Source: Mycobacterium dioxanotrophicus | Lineage (GTDB): Bacteria > Actinomycetota > Actinomycetes > Mycobacteriales > Mycobacteriaceae | NCBI RefSeq assembly: GCF_002157835.1 | Contig: NZ_CP020809.1 | Location: forward strand, 3,596,001-3,660,000 | Direction of reading: 5' to 3' | Length of the DNA stretch: 64,000 nt | Notes under the pieces: model-generated | Seen by the model: the letters and a program-made list of their open reading frames with translations, nothing else | Database searches by the model: none | Told to the model about the DNA's origin: nothing | Shown here: in pieces, positions 1 through 9,714 of the stretch | How positions within the stretch are numbered: position 1 is the stretch's first letter | Layout: each line of letters opens with the position of its first letter | Made by a program: the position numbers and the translations under genes

Positions 1-291
1 GGTGCCCTGTACGAGCGGAAGCTGGGATCCGAACCATGGAATGCCGACCGACTGGAGAATGGTGGCCAAGCCGCCGATGAACAGGCAGCTGGCCACCAGT
101 ACGCCGAGCTGCGCGGGCGGCACACCGGCTGCCCCGCCGACGATCAACGGCGGGGCGATGATGCCGCCGTACATCGTGAGCACGTGCTGGGCGCCGTAGG
201 CGAATGATCGCCCGACCCCGAGGCGCTCGTCCTCGGGGCGCTGGACTTCTTCGGCGCCGTCGTCGACCGTCCGATTGCGGTGCAGTTTCAT
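1..291 (-). CDS. NCS2-family urate/xanthine permease, N-terminal part (cut by window edge)
   Basis: The first 97 codons of a membrane transporter are visible; the gene runs off the left edge. After a charged N-terminus comes FAYGAQHVLTMYGGIIAPPL, the typical first helix of NCS2 nucleobase:cation symporters (UraA/PucJK/UacT type). Two more hydrophobic stretches follow. The start at 291 is preferred because GAGGA lies 8 bases upstream; an in-frame ATG at 297 would sit too close to it. It follows urate oxidase by 11 bases on the same strand, so it is probably the last or next-to-last cistron of the urate operon and imports urate or xanthine. Substrate is inferred from context. Confidence 0.85.
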   Translation of the reverse strand, partial: MKLHRNRTVDDGAEEVQRPEDERLGVGRSFAYGAQHVLTMYGGIIAPPLIVGGAAGVPPAQLGVLVASCLFIGGLATILQSVGIPWFGSQLPLVQGT

Positions 292-302
292 GGTCATATT
301 CC

Positions 303-1184
303 TCAGCAGAATCCGGCGATCCCCACCCAGGCGGCGTCGGCGGACGGAGCCCCGGCGCGGGCAACGGTGGCTTCGATGAGGCCGTAGGGACGGTCGGCGG
401 CGAAGAACACCTCGTTCGGGTTGTCCAGGCCGCAGAAGGACAGGTCGGCGACGAAATGGTGCTTGTTGGGGCAGGAGAATTTGATCTCGTCGATCTCGGG
501 ATGCGCGCCGATCACTGCCTCACCCATCTGATACAGAGTGTGCTGCAGTGCTTTTGAGTATCCCTGCGTGAAGGTGTCCAGCATGATCGCGCGGACGTCC
601 TCGTAGACCGCGTTGAAGTCGAGAACGGTGGTGTTGTACCGCCAGCGGGTGGCGATGTCGGTGGCAAGGATGCGATCGGTGGTCTCGGCCAGCGTCGTGT
701 ACTTGTCCTTGGGATACCCGACGAAGCCCGATTCCGTGGATTTCAGCACCGTCAGGCCGTAGAAGCCGGTGATTATGGTGTCGGTGTCGCCATCGCGGAC
801 CAGCACCGCGGTCCGCGTGTCGGGCCCGCTGCGGTAGAACGAGTGGTCGTGGTCGTTGATCCGGCTCCATCGGTACTGCTCTGCCGCCCAGCGCCCGCCG
901 GTGACCCAGTCGAATTCGCCGGTGAAGTGGTCAGCGAGCCGCAGCAGCAAGGCCTCCGGCGAACCGATCCCGTCCTTGGCGAACGCGAAGATCGTGTTCT
1001 TCTGCGTATCGGTGGGCACCACGTGCGAGTTGTCGCCCTCGGTGTGCGCCGCCTCGAAGTCTCCACGCAGCTGGGAAGTGACGTTGAGATCCTCGATCTC
1101 GTGCCGCGCGGTATCGCGCGTGATGCGCACGACCCGGTTCTCGGCTTTTCCGTACTGGTTGGCGGTGAGCACAACGTCGCTCAT
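303..1184 (-). CDS. pucL: Urate oxidase (uricase, factor-independent urate hydroxylase)
   Basis: This 293-residue protein converts urate, O2 and water to 5-hydroxyisourate and H2O2. It has the two-domain tunnelling-fold layout and normal length for the family. Visible signatures are YGKAENRV (K13) and PTDTQKNTIF (T58), which form the catalytic Lys-Thr pair in known uricases, LKSTESGF in the middle, and CPNKHHF near residue 240. The start has AGGAG 8-9 bases upstream. It sits between HIU hydrolase, which uses its product, and a urate/xanthine permease. There is no C-terminal SKL-like tail, as expected for a bacterial enzyme. Confidence 0.96.
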   Translation of the reverse strand: MSDVVLTANQYGKAENRVVRITRDTARHEIEDLNVTSQLRGDFEAAHTEGDNSHVVPTDTQKNTIFAFAKDGIGSPEALLLRLADHFTGEFDWVTGGRWAAEQYRWSRINDHDHSFYRSGPDTRTAVLVRDGDTDTIITGFYGLTVLKSTESGFVGYPKDKYTTLAETTDRILATDIATRWRYNTTVLDFNAVYEDVRAIMLDTFTQGYSKALQHTLYQMGEAVIGAHPEIDEIKFSCPNKHHFVADLSFCGLDNPNEVFFAADRPYGLIEATVARAGAPSADAAWVGIAGFC

Positions 1185-1240
1185 GTCGATCGCTCCTAAA
1201 GGGTTGGGGATGGCTGGGGTGGTAGAGAATTGGCGGGCGG

Positions 1241-1570
1241 TCAGCTGCCGCGATAGGTCGAGTAGGCAAAGGGACTGAGCAGCAGCGGCACGTGGTAGTG
1301 CGCCTGATCGGCGCTGACACTGAACGAGATCGAGACCTGCGGGTAGAACGTGTCCTGGCCGCGGCCTTCGAAGTAGTCGCCGGTGCCGAAGTCGATCCGG
1401 TAGTGGCCGGGCTCGAGGCGGTCAGGGCCGAGGTCGGCGATCCGCCCGTCGTCATCGGTCACCCCGGAGGCGATCTGCTCGTCGGTGGGGACGGCACGCA
1501 GCGTGACGGCGACGCCGGCGGCGGGGCGCCCCGCGGTGGCGTCGAGCACGTGGGTCGTGATGTAGCTCAT
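1241..1570 (-). CDS. uraH: 5-hydroxyisourate hydrolase (transthyretin-like)
   Basis: A 109-residue transthyretin-related protein that hydrolyses 5-hydroxyisourate to OHCU, the second step after urate oxidase. It begins with THVLDATAGRPA, carrying the conserved N-terminal His, and ends with the diagnostic YRGS tetrapeptide. The internal H-Y-H-V-P-L-L-L-S-P segment holds another family His. Its start codon overlaps the stop of the upstream OHCU decarboxylase gene in an ATGA arrangement, so the two are probably translationally coupled. Length is normal for the bacterial enzyme. Confidence 0.96.
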   Translation of the reverse strand: MSYITTHVLDATAGRPAAGVAVTLRAVPTDEQIASGVTDDDGRIADLGPDRLEPGHYRIDFGTGDYFEGRGQDTFYPQVSISFSVSADQAHYHVPLLLSPFAYSTYRGS

Positions 1571-2064
1571 GCCAACACTCCTTGCAGGCGAAGCACCGCG
1601 ATCTGACGAAGCTGATCGGCCATGATGGACTTCTCGGTCGCGGCGTCGTTGGTGAGGCGTTCTTCGAGCGCCGCGAGGATCTCCTCGCTGCTACGGCCGG
1701 CCGCGCGGATCAAGAACACGTGGCCGAACCGCTTCTCGTAGGCGCGATTCCCCTCGAGCAGACGTCGCTGTACGTCAGCGTCAGCGGACACCCCGGATTG
1801 TTCGGCACGTGAAAAGCCGGCCTCGGCGGTGGCACCTGATGCGCGTTCCCCGATCCGCGGATGGTGGCTCAGCGCGGTGATCAGCTCGTCCTCGGTGAAC
1901 GGGTCGGCGGCCGACCGGGCGACGGCCACCACCGCGTCGAGGTCCGGGTACGGCCGTTTGTCGACGATGGCGTTCACCCAGCGGTCGACGTCGAGGCAGG
2001 GCCGCACGGCAGCCGCGGCGTCCGCTGAGCTCGCGGCGTTGAAGTCGGTCAGTGACATCGTCAT
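1567..2064 (-). CDS. uraD: OHCU decarboxylase
   Basis: A 165-residue all-helical protein that decarboxylates 2-oxo-4-hydroxy-4-carboxy-5-ureidoimidazoline to S-allantoin, the last step of urate-to-allantoin conversion. The family signature HPRIGE is present around residue 68, with the catalytic His, and the following EQSGV and the NRAYEKRFGHVFLI segment are typical. It begins 6 bases after the allantoinase stop and overlaps uraH by 4 bases. Two ATG codons (2064 and 2058) are possible starts. Confidence 0.95.
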   Translation of the reverse strand: MTMSLTDFNAASSADAAAAVRPCLDVDRWVNAIVDKRPYPDLDAVVAVARSAADPFTEDELITALSHHPRIGERASGATAEAGFSRAEQSGVSADADVQRRLLEGNRAYEKRFGHVFLIRAAGRSSEEILAALEERLTNDAATEKSIMADQLRQIAVLRLQGVLA

Positions 2065-2070
2065 CGTGGG

Positions 2071-3414
2071 CTACGCCATTCCCCGGCTGAGCAGCCGTCC
2101 GCGGGGCTCTTCGTCGATATCGATCCGCTTGCCTGCCAGCCACGTGCTGCGTACCACTCCGGCGAGCGCTCGCTGGTCGTAGGCGGAGACGGGGTTCTTG
2201 TGCTGCAAGGCCTTTGCGTCGACGACGAAGGCGTCGTCCGGCGCGAAGACGGCGAAGTCGGCTGCGTAACCAAGGGCGATGTGGCCCTTGGTGTTCAGCC
2301 CGACTTGCCGGGCGGGATTCTCGGCCATCCAGCGGACCACATCGCCCAGGCTGTAACCCCGGCGCTTGGCCTCCGACCACACCGCCGACAGCGATACCTG
2401 CAACGAGGCGATACCGCCCCAGGCGACGCCGAAGTCACCGATGTCGAACCGCTTGAGGTCCGCGGTGCACGGGGAATGGTCGGTCACGATGCAATCGATG
2501 ACACCGTCGACAAGCCCCTGCCACAACAGTTCCCGGTTACCGGCTTCGCGGATGGGCGGGCAGCACTTGAACTGGGTGGCTCCCGCGGGAATTTCTTCCG
2601 ACACGAACGACAGGTAGTGCGGGCAGGTTTCCGCGGTGAGCTTGACGCCGTCGCGGCGCGCCGAGGCGATCATCGGCAGGGCATCCGAACTGGACAGATG
2701 CAGGATGTGGACGCGGCAGCCGGTCCAGCGCGACAACTCGATGACTTCGGCGATCGCGAGATTCTCCGCACCGCGGGGCCGCGACGACAGGAAGTCGGCG
2801 TAGTTGTCACCTCCGGGTGAGGCGGCGCGGTCGATGGCGTGGGCGTCCTCGGCGTGCACGATCATCATGGCGCCGAACGAGGCGATTTCCTTGAGCGCCA
2901 ACTCAAGTCCGTCGGGATCCAACGGCGGGAACTCATCGACGCCGGAATGCAGCAGAAAACACTTGAAGCCGAACACTCCCGCGTCGTGCAGCGCCCGCAG
3001 ATCCGGCACGTTGCCGGGGATGGCCCCGGCCCAGAATCCGACGTCGACGTACGCCTGGTCCGCCGCAACGCGTCGCTTCACGTGCAACGCTTCGACATTG
3101 ACCGTCGGTGGGATGCTGTTGAGCGGCATGTCCACGATCGTGGTGATGCCACCTGCCGCGGCCGCCCGTGTCGCGCTGGCGAACCCTTCCCACTCGGTGC
3201 GGCCAGGCTCGTTGACGTGTACGTGGGTGTCGACCAGACCCGGGATGAGCACCTCGTCGTCACCGAGCTCGACCATTTGGTCGGCGTCGAGGTCGGCATT
3301 TATGGGCTCGATGGTGACGATGCGGCCGTCGCGCACCCCGACACATCGCGCCACCTCGCCGGCTGCGGTGATCACGCGCGGCGCACGGAAAACCAGGTCC
3401 AGTTTGTCGGACAT
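2071..3414 (-). CDS. allB: Allantoinase (cyclic amidohydrolase)
   Basis: A 447-residue dihydroorotase-like metallo-amidohydrolase that opens allantoin to allantoate. Metal ligands visible by pattern are H64 and H66 in [17 protein letters not shown], the Lys of GVFGFKCFL (K151, presumably carboxylated), the His of MIVHAED, the His of VHILHLSS, and the Asp of TDHSPC. The start at 3414 is chosen because GGAAGG lies about 8 bases upstream and [10 protein letters not shown] matches the family N-terminus; an upstream in-frame ATG would add an unlikely 26-residue tail. It lies between allantoicase and uraD in one co-directional run. Confidence 0.96.
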   Translation of the reverse strand: MSDKLDLVFRAPRVITAAGEVARCVGVRDGRIVTIEPINADLDADQMVELGDDEVLIPGLVDTHVHVNEPGRTEWEGFASATRAAAAGGITTIVDMPLNSIPPTVNVEALHVKRRVAADQAYVDVGFWAGAIPGNVPDLRALHDAGVFGFKCFLLHSGVDEFPPLDPDGLELALKEIASFGAMMIVHAEDAHAIDRAASPGGDNYADFLSSRPRGAENLAIAEVIELSRWTGCRVHILHLSSSDALPMIASARRDGVKLTAETCPHYLSFVSEEIPAGATQFKCCPPIREAGNRELLWQGLVDGVIDCIVTDHSPCTADLKRFDIGDFGVAWGGIASLQVSLSAVWSEAKRRGYSLGDVVRWMAENPARQVGLNTKGHIALGYAADFAVFAPDDAFVVDAKALQHKNPVSAYDQRALAGVVRSTWLAGKRIDIDEEPRGRLLSRGMA

Positions 3415-3428
3415 CGCATTCACCTTCC

Positions 3429-4487
3429 TTAAGCAGTCGGGGCCTGATCGGCGATCAGAGCCTGGTGGCCGGCCGGCAGCGCATCCCACCACGTGCGGCG
3501 AGCGTCAGAGGCGGCCTGCCCATCGAGTTCGCCGAACAGCCGCAGCCGGGACAGGCCACCGTCGGGATAGACGTCGAGGCGTAGATGGGTCACCGCGGTG
3601 CTGCCGTCCAACACGAAACGGTGCCGGGTATCTGGCTGCACAGCGGTGCGCGCCAGCAGCTCTTTCCACGCGTCGGCGGCATCGATATCGGCCGAGCGCG
3701 CGTCGATCCCGCTCAGCCGCACCCAGCCGGGGGCGTTGCCGACGTAGTAGCTGGTGTCGATCTCGACATTCCGCGGACGCCCGGCAGCGGCGAGCGCGAA
3801 CACCGCGTAATCGTTGCCACCGCCACGGCGGCGGGAGTTCTCCCAGCCCTCGCCCATGTTGCGGGCCCGGCCGGGCAGGATGATGTTTGCCGGCGAGGCA
3901 TAGAACGCATCGGAGCAATCCACCAGCCGCCCACCGTTTTCCGCGGCCAGTAGGTCGACGGTCCCGTCGAGGAACCGAGGATCCGGCACCACCTCGCCGT
4001 GCACGCGCAACCGCGCCACGCCGCCGTCCGGATAGATCGACAGACGTACGTGGGTCCAGCGGTGGCGGTCGGTCACCTCGTAGGCGTTGGGCGTATCGCC
4101 CTGCGCGGGCGATTTCGCGACGATGGTCTGCCAGTCCGCCTTCATGACCTCCTCGATGGAGGGATAGCCCTCGATCGAGGCCGCCTCAACCGAGATGAAC
4201 GGTGGGTAGTTGCCCTTGAAATACGCTGTGTCGACGATGATTCCGTGGATGATGCCGGCGGTGCCGAGCCGAACGATCGCGTAGTCGTGGCCGTCGTCGC
4301 GGCGTCGACGGGTTTCCCACCCGTCATAGACCTTGCCCTTGTGCCCGAACTCGTGCGGGTCGAAGAACGGCGCACCGGGCTTGATCAAGTTCTCGCGCTG
4401 CGCGAACAGTTCGTCGTTGGCCGCTGACACGCTGCCGCCGAGTGCGCGCGAGGCAAGATCGGGCAGGCCTGTGAAATCGGTGCTCAT
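3429..4487 (-). CDS. alc: Allantoicase
   Basis: This 352-residue enzyme hydrolyses allantoate to ureidoglycolate and urea. It consists of two related beta-sandwich halves: the first contains [12 protein letters not shown] and the second [19 protein letters not shown], the duplicated allantoicase signature. Each half ends with a similar [17 protein letters not shown] / [17 protein letters not shown] stretch. AAGGAG sits 5 bases before the ATG. It lies between glycerate kinase and allantoinase. Urea release implies a urease elsewhere, which is not in this window. Confidence 0.96.
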   Translation of the reverse strand: MSTDFTGLPDLASRALGGSVSAANDELFAQRENLIKPGAPFFDPHEFGHKGKVYDGWETRRRRDDGHDYAIVRLGTAGIIHGIIVDTAYFKGNYPPFISVEAASIEGYPSIEEVMKADWQTIVAKSPAQGDTPNAYEVTDRHRWTHVRLSIYPDGGVARLRVHGEVVPDPRFLDGTVDLLAAENGGRLVDCSDAFYASPANIILPGRARNMGEGWENSRRRGGGNDYAVFALAAAGRPRNVEIDTSYYVGNAPGWVRLSGIDARSADIDAADAWKELLARTAVQPDTRHRFVLDGSTAVTHLRLDVYPDGGLSRLRLFGELDGQAASDARRTWWDALPAGHQALIADQAPTA

Positions 4488-4495
4488 GATTCTCC

Positions 4496-5632
4496 TTATC
4501 GGCTGGTGGTGACGAGGTCGGCGGATACCGCGATGGTGCGCCCGATGCGGCGCAGCAGATCCGCCGCGTTCATCATGGATGTATGGGTGTCGGGCTCGAG
4601 CTCGGCGAGCGTGTATGCCTTGGCAATTCCGGCCTCGCGCAACTGAATATCGCGCAGTGTGTTGCGGCCGGCGACCGCGATGACCGGCACCCCGGCCTCA
4701 CGGGCTGCGGCGGCCACTCCGACCGGAGCCTTGCCATGCAGGCTCTGCGTGTCCAGTGATCCCTCACCCGTGATGACGATATCCGTCTCGGCGAGCTTGC
4801 GTCGGAAGTCGATGAGGTCGAGCACAGTTTCGATTCCGGAACGGGTGGTGGCGCCCAGGACCGACATCGCTCCGAACGCGGTACCACCCGCGGCTCCTGC
4901 GCCGGGCACCCGGCTGTCGTCCCGGCCTGTCGCGACGTGCAGCAGCTGCGCCCACCGGGTCATCGACTCCTCCAAGATCACCAGCTGCACTGCTGTCGCG
5001 CCTTTCTGCGGTGCGTACACCGCCGTCGCGCCCCGCGGGCCGAGCAGCGGGTTGTCGACATCGCACGCAAGCTGGAAACGCGCACTGCGGACCGCTGGAC
5101 GCAGGGCACCGAGGTCGACGTGCACGGCGTCCCGCAGGGCGGCGCCGCCGGGGCTCACCTCGTTGCCCTCGACGTCGAGGATCCGCACCCCGAGCGCTTG
5201 CAGCATTCCGGCGCCTCCGTCGGTCGACGCACTGCCGCCGACACCGATGATGACCTCGCGGGCACCCTCGTCGAGTGCATGCCCGATCACGGTGCCGAGG
5301 CCGAATGTGCTCGCCCCCAAGGGATCCAGTTCACCCGCCGCGAGGGCCACGAGGCCCACGGCCGCGGCCAGTTCGACCACGGCGGTCGGCCCGCGACGGG
5401 CGTAGCGGGCGGTGACAGGACGCCCCGTCGGCCCGGTGGTGGCCACCGCGACCGGCGCCCAACCTGCGGCGACGGCGGCAGCAACCGTACCGTCTCCCCC
5501 GTCGGCCACCGGAGCCGTGATGACCGACCACGACGGGTTGCCCGCGGTGAGTCCGTCGGCCAGGGCGTCGGCCACCTCCGCCGCGGTCAGCGAGCCCTTG
5601 AACTTGTCGGGCGCGACGAGTACGCGTGTCAC
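4496..5632 (-). CDS. Glycerate 2-kinase (GlxK/GarK family)
   Basis: A 378-residue kinase phosphorylating D-glycerate, the end of the glyoxylate-to-glycerate route. It opens with VLVAPDKFKGSLTAAEVADAL, nearly invariant in this family, and contains PVADGGDGT and the GVGGSASTDGGAGMLQALG loop. Length is standard. The predicted start is GTG, 6 bases after the gcl stop, so it is tightly coupled to gcl. In context it funnels the product of carboligase and tartronate semialdehyde reductase into central metabolism. Confidence 0.93.
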   Translation of the reverse strand: MTRVLVAPDKFKGSLTAAEVADALADGLTAGNPSWSVITAPVADGGDGTVAAAVAAGWAPVAVATTGPTGRPVTARYARRGPTAVVELAAAVGLVALAAGELDPLGASTFGLGTVIGHALDEGAREVIIGVGGSASTDGGAGMLQALGVRILDVEGNEVSPGGAALRDAVHVDLGALRPAVRSARFQLACDVDNPLLGPRGATAVYAPQKGATAVQLVILEESMTRWAQLLHVATGRDDSRVPGAGAAGGTAFGAMSVLGATTRSGIETVLDLIDFRRKLAETDIVITGEGSLDTQSLHGKAPVGVAAAAREAGVPVIAVAGRNTLRDIQLREAGIAKAYTLAELEPDTHTSMMNAADLLRRIGRTIAVSADLVTTSR

Positions 5633-5638
5633 GATGGC

Positions 5639-7444
5639 CTAATCCAGCAACAGAAGGGCCGTGGGGGCGTGTTCGGAGCTCGTGGCGAGTTCTTCGAATT
5701 CGGCGACGTTGTCGATCTCGGTGCCCATCGCGATGTTGGTGACGCGTTCCAGGAAGACCTCGACGATCACCGGAACCTTGTGCTCACCGGCCAGCACCCG
5801 GGCCCGCTGCAGTGCGCCGGCGATCTCACCGGGTTCTGTCACGCGGATTGCCTTGCAGCCCAAGCCCTCTGCGACCTTCACGTGGTCGACGCCGTAGCCC
5901 TTGGGCATGGCGGGCAGGGTGTCGTGCTGGGTGGTCTCCTCGGAGTTGATGTTGTCGAAACCGAGCTGGACGCAATAGTCCATGTCGAATGCCCGCTGCG
6001 CCTGACGGATCAGGCCGAGGTAGGAGTTGTTCACCACGACATGGATGTAGGGCAGGTTGAACTGGGCGCCGACCGCGAGTTCTTCGATCATGAACTGGAA
6101 GTCGTAGTCACCCGAGAGCGCCACCACGGTCGCATCCGGGTCAGCGGTGACCACGCCGAGTGTGGCGGGGATGGTCCAGCCCAACGGCCCGGCCTGGCCG
6201 CAGTTGATCCAGTTCCGTGGCTTGTACACGTGCAGGAACTGCCCGCCGGCGATCTGAGAGAGCCCAATTGTGCTGACGTAGCGGGTTTCCCGGCCGAAGA
6301 CGCGGTTCATTTCCTCGTACACCCGCTGCGGTTTGACCGGGATCTCGTCGAAATGGGTCTTGCGTTGCATGGTGCGCTTGCGGTCCTGGCAGTCGGACAC
6401 CCACGCCGACCGGTCCGGCAGCGTGCCGTTGGCCTGACGCTCGCGTGCGACGGCGACGAACTGCTCGAGGGCAGCCTTCGCGTCCGAGACGATGCCGTAG
6501 TCGGGGGCGAAGACCCGGCCGATCTGGGTCGGCTCGATGTCGACGTGCACGAATTTGCGGCCCTTGCGGTAGGTGTCGAGCCCACCGGTGTGTCGGTTGG
6601 CCCACCGGTTACCGATACCGAGGACAAAGTCGGAGGCGAGCATCGTCGCGTTGCCGTAGCGGTGCGCGGTCTGCAACCCCACCATGCCTGCCGTGAGCCG
6701 GTGATCGTCGGGGATCACGCCCCAACCCATCAGGGTCGGCACCACCGGCACATCCAGCAACTCGGCCAGCTCGACGAGCAGCTCGGCGGCGTCGGCGTTG
6801 ATGATGCCGCCGCCTGCCACGATCAACGGCCGCTCCGCCGCGGCGAGCATGTCGAGCGCCTTCTCAGCCTGCGCCCGCGTCGCGGCAGGCTTGTGCACCG
6901 GAAGCGGCGCATAGGTGTCCGGATCGAATTCGATTTCCGCCAGCTGCACGTCGATGGGCAGGTCCAGCAGTACCGGACCCGGACGGCCCGACCGCATGAC
7001 ATGAAAAGCCTTGGCGAACGCTCCGGGCACCTGCGCCGGTTCGAGCACGGTCATCGCCATCTTGGTGACCGGCCCCGCGATGGCCGCGATGTCAACGGCC
7101 TGGAAATCCTCCTTGTGCAGGCGTGCGACCGGCGCCTGGCCGGTGATCGCCAGGATCGGGATGGAGTCCGCCATCGCCGAATACAGCCCGGTGATCATGT
7201 CGGTGCCGGCCGGCCCCGAGGTACCGATGCACACGCCGATGTTGCCCGCCTTGGCGCGGGTGTACCCCTCGGCCATGTGGGACGCGCCCTCGACGTGGCG
7301 GGCGAGGACGTGCCGGATGCCGCCGTGGGCGCGCATCGCGGAATAGAACGGGTTGATCGCCGCTCCGGGGAGGCCGAAGGTCTGGGTGGCACCTTCGAGC
7401 TCCAGAATTTTGACTGCCGCATCCACGGCGCGCATACGAGGCAT
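5639..7444 (-). CDS. gcl: Glyoxylate carboligase (tartronate-semialdehyde synthase)
   Basis: A 601-residue ThDP- and FAD-type enzyme joining two glyoxylates to tartronate semialdehyde plus CO2. The N-terminal Pyr domain has [15 protein letters not shown] and [16 protein letters not shown], where a Val stands at the position of the usual ThDP-activating Glu, as known for Gcl. The C-terminal half has the ThDP/Mg motif GDYDF followed by [13 protein letters not shown]. The start at 7444 ([10 protein letters not shown]) has GGAG 7 bases upstream; a longer form from 7483 would overlap the upstream reductase end. It is followed directly by glycerate kinase. Confidence 0.96.
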   Translation of the reverse strand: MPRMRAVDAAVKILELEGATQTFGLPGAAINPFYSAMRAHGGIRHVLARHVEGASHMAEGYTRAKAGNIGVCIGTSGPAGTDMITGLYSAMADSIPILAITGQAPVARLHKEDFQAVDIAAIAGPVTKMAMTVLEPAQVPGAFAKAFHVMRSGRPGPVLLDLPIDVQLAEIEFDPDTYAPLPVHKPAATRAQAEKALDMLAAAERPLIVAGGGIINADAAELLVELAELLDVPVVPTLMGWGVIPDDHRLTAGMVGLQTAHRYGNATMLASDFVLGIGNRWANRHTGGLDTYRKGRKFVHVDIEPTQIGRVFAPDYGIVSDAKAALEQFVAVARERQANGTLPDRSAWVSDCQDRKRTMQRKTHFDEIPVKPQRVYEEMNRVFGRETRYVSTIGLSQIAGGQFLHVYKPRNWINCGQAGPLGWTIPATLGVVTADPDATVVALSGDYDFQFMIEELAVGAQFNLPYIHVVVNNSYLGLIRQAQRAFDMDYCVQLGFDNINSEETTQHDTLPAMPKGYGVDHVKVAEGLGCKAIRVTEPGEIAGALQRARVLAGEHKVPVIVEVFLERVTNIAMGTEIDNVAEFEELATSSEHAPTALLLLD

Positions 7445-7479
7445 ATCGGATCTCCGTCTGAAAAGTAGTTTGGATGAGC

Positions 7480-8364
7480 TCACTCGGGCTTACGGCCGGA
7501 CAGCCGCTCGACCCCGCGGAACAGAGCTGAATGATCAAGGCCGCCATCACCGTTCGCTCTCGCCGAGGCCATCAGTTGGGCGACGACGGCGCCGAGCGGG
7601 GTCACCACCCCGGCTTCCCGGGCTGCGGCGGTCACGATGCCGAGATCCTTGTGGTGCAGTTCGATGCGGAAGCCGGGGTCGAAGGACCGGTCCAGCATCT
7701 TCTGCGCCTTCTGGTTGAGTACGGCGGACCCGGCCAGTCCGCCTCCGAGGACCTCGACTGCGGCTGTGGTGTCCACGCCGTAAGCCTCGAGGAACACGAT
7801 CGCCTCGGCCAGCAGTTCGATGTTGCCCGCGACGATCAGCTGATTGGCGGCCTTGACCGTCTGGCCTGAGCCGCTCGGGCCGACGTGCACGATCGTCTTG
7901 CCGACGACATCGAGGATCGGTTTGGCCGCTGCGAAGTCCTCGGCCGACCCGCCGACCATGATCGACAGCGCGGCGTTGATGGCGCCCGCTTCACCGCCGG
8001 ACACCGGGGCGTCGAGCAGGCGGAATCCCCGTTCGGTGGCCTGCGTGGCCAGCTCGGTGGTGACGTCGGGCCGGATGCTCGAGAAGTCGATGATGAGAGC
8101 GCCGGGCTTGGCGTGATCGAACACGCCGTGCTCACCGGCGAGCACGGACTGTACGTCGGGCGAATCGGGGACCATCACGGCGATGACGTCTGCGTCCGCG
8201 ACAGCTTGGGCGATGGACTCCGCGGCGGTTCCGCCGGCATGGACCAACGCCGCGGTCCGCTCCGGCGAGCGGTTGTAGCCGATGACCTGATGGCCTGCCT
8301 TGGCGAGGTGAACGGCCATGGGGCTGCCCATGATTCCGAGTCCGATGAATGCGATGGTGCTCAC
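7480..8364 (-). CDS. glxR: 2-hydroxy-3-oxopropionate (tartronate semialdehyde) reductase
   Basis: A 294-residue beta-hydroxyacid dehydrogenase that reduces tartronate semialdehyde to glycerate. The N-terminal Rossmann signature is [21 protein letters not shown]. The substrate-binding [11 protein letters not shown] and the catalytic Lys in [11 protein letters not shown] are present. The C-terminal all-helical dimerization half ends in LSGRKPE. It sits just upstream of gcl on the same strand. The family also contains 3-hydroxyisobutyrate dehydrogenases, but gcl, hyi and glycerate kinase beside it settle the role. Confidence 0.93.
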   Translation of the reverse strand: MSTIAFIGLGIMGSPMAVHLAKAGHQVIGYNRSPERTAALVHAGGTAAESIAQAVADADVIAVMVPDSPDVQSVLAGEHGVFDHAKPGALIIDFSSIRPDVTTELATQATERGFRLLDAPVSGGEAGAINAALSIMVGGSAEDFAAAKPILDVVGKTIVHVGPSGSGQTVKAANQLIVAGNIELLAEAIVFLEAYGVDTTAAVEVLGGGLAGSAVLNQKAQKMLDRSFDPGFRIELHHKDLGIVTAAAREAGVVTPLGAVVAQLMASARANGDGGLDHSALFRGVERLSGRKPE

Positions 8365-8396
8365 GAGTGTGCTCGATTCCGTCAGAGGGGTGGTTG

Positions 8397-9218
8397 TCAG
8401 TTGGCGGCGCGGGACGCGCGCTGATCGACCGGTAGCCAGTCGAAGGTGTCCGGGCGGGTGGCCTTGTACTCCAGCCCGACGTAGCCGCGATAGCCGTGTC
8501 CCGCGAGGCGGCGCAGGTATCCGTCGATGTCGAGGGTCCCGGTGCCGGGTTCGCCGCGGCCGGGTGCATCCGCGATCTGCACGTGTCCGATGCGTGATGC
8601 GTAGGCGTCGATGGCAGCGCCGACATCGTCGCCGTTGACCGCCAAGTGGTACAGATCGGCCAGCAGGCGCAGGGACTCGACGCCGTGGTCGGCTTGGACC
8701 CGGTCGATCACGGCGATCGCGTCGGCCGCGCGTGTCAGCGGGTACAACGGCGCCCCGCTGACCGGCTCGATGAGCACCACGGCACCGATCTGGTCGGCCG
8801 CCTTGCCCGCGTGCGCGAGGTTTTCGGTGGCGACGTCGTCCTGCTGTTTCGGGTCGACACCGTCGATACGGTTGCCGTACAGAGCATTGAAAGCCTTGGT
8901 GCCCAGTCGTTCTGCGATGCTGATCGCAACCTCGACGCTGTCCCGGAATGCGGCGACCTGGGCCGGGTCGGACAGCAGCCCGCGATCGCCTGCCGGCATG
9001 TCACCCGCCGCAAAGTTGAGGCCGGTCAGCTGGACGCCGGCGTTCTCGATCGCTGCCACGAATGCGTCGACGTCACTGTCGCGCGGTGCGGAAGTATCGA
9101 ACGGCCACCAGAATTCGACGGCGTCGAACCCCGCGTCGCGCGCCGCTTGCGGTCGTTGCAGCAGTGGGACATCGGTCAGCAGGATCGAGCAGTTGACGGT
9201 GTAGGCAGAGGTATTCAT
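8397..9218 (-). CDS. hyi: Hydroxypyruvate isomerase family protein
   Basis: A 273-residue TIM-barrel protein of the AP endonuclease 2/xylose isomerase-like superfamily. It interconverts hydroxypyruvate and tartronate semialdehyde in gcl operons. It starts NTSAYTVNCSILLTDVPLLQR and has DAVEFWWPF, the acidic metal site in VLIEPVSGAPLYPL, LLADLYHLAVNGDD, HVQIADAPGRGEPGTG and GYVGLEYKA, the ordered signature of Hyi. The start at 9218 matches family length; the reading frame stays open upstream to 9305 without homology. It lies immediately upstream of glxR. Confidence 0.92.
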   Translation of the reverse strand: MNTSAYTVNCSILLTDVPLLQRPQAARDAGFDAVEFWWPFDTSAPRDSDVDAFVAAIENAGVQLTGLNFAAGDMPAGDRGLLSDPAQVAAFRDSVEVAISIAERLGTKAFNALYGNRIDGVDPKQQDDVATENLAHAGKAADQIGAVVLIEPVSGAPLYPLTRAADAIAVIDRVQADHGVESLRLLADLYHLAVNGDDVGAAIDAYASRIGHVQIADAPGRGEPGTGTLDIDGYLRRLAGHGYRGYVGLEYKATRPDTFDWLPVDQRASRAAN

Positions 9219-9253
9219 CGGTGTTCTTTCGCTTCTCGGTTCGTTGCGGGGCT

Positions 9254-9661
9254 TCAGGAGGCCGGGGCGGCGTCGGGGTCCGGGAGTCCGCGGTAGCGCC
9301 GCCATCCGCCGTGTTCGGTGATGTCGATGAGCTCGTCGGCCTTGGTGTCGACCAAACCCGGACGCAGGCCGACCGCGAGAACCGAACGGCCGTCGTCGAG
9401 TTGGATCACCGTGAGCTCGAGCTCCGCGGGCTCCTCCGGTAGGAAGTCGGTGCGGATGTTGTCCAGTGGCACGTCGTAGAGCTCACCCTCGATCGAAGCG
9501 CCCCCGCTTGCGGTCAGTAGCAGCGCCGGGAACTCGTCGCGTACCGAGAAGAAGCGGTAGATCGGTGCGGTGCGGACCGCACCCAGGAATCGATGTTCGG
9601 ACACGTTGTGGTGGAGGTTGCCGCCTCGCATCGCTCCCCCGTTGCAGAACAGCTCGGCCAT
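9254..9661 (-). CDS. Stand-alone allophanate-hydrolase C-terminal-like protein (AtzF-C / gamma-glutamylcyclotransferase-like fold)
   Basis: A 135-residue protein resembling only the small C-terminal domain of allophanate hydrolase. The family features are an LFCNGGAMRGGNLHH-like N-terminal loop, RTAPIYRFFSV, the glycine-rich GGASIEGELYDVP, and a final TEHGGWRRYRGL. The amidase domain that normally precedes this region is absent; the upstream sequence is a promoter region, so this is not a truncation product in place. It is the first gene of the leftward urate operon. Its job is unproven. Because no ureidoglycolate-cleaving enzyme is recognisable nearby, a role in ureide or urea-derivative handling is an attractive guess. 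Confidence 0.72.
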   Translation of the reverse strand: MAELFCNGGAMRGGNLHHNVSEHRFLGAVRTAPIYRFFSVRDEFPALLLTASGGASIEGELYDVPLDNIRTDFLPEEPAELELTVIQLDDGRSVLAVGLRPGLVDTKADELIDITEHGGWRRYRGLPDPDAAPAS

Positions 9662-9714
9662 GTGTCGCTCCTCATTGTCGGTGTCGCGGTGTGAGATCCG
9701 CTCAGCCTCTGCTT

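Noticed and set aside
2071..3492. Extended allantoinase start at 3492
   Set aside because: The extra 26 residues lie upstream of a good GGAAGG site serving 3414, do not resemble family N-termini, and would overlap the allantoicase gene.
4937..7468. A plus-strand open frame of over 800 codons across glycerate kinase and gcl
   Set aside because: It is the complement of two clear enzymes; its translation is low-complexity Arg/Gly/Asp-rich without domains.
9254..9661. Broken allophanate hydrolase missing its amidase domain
   Set aside because: The upstream 413 bp show no remnant of an amidase, the start has normal family N-terminal sequence, and the gene leads an operon, so a stand-alone protein is more likely.
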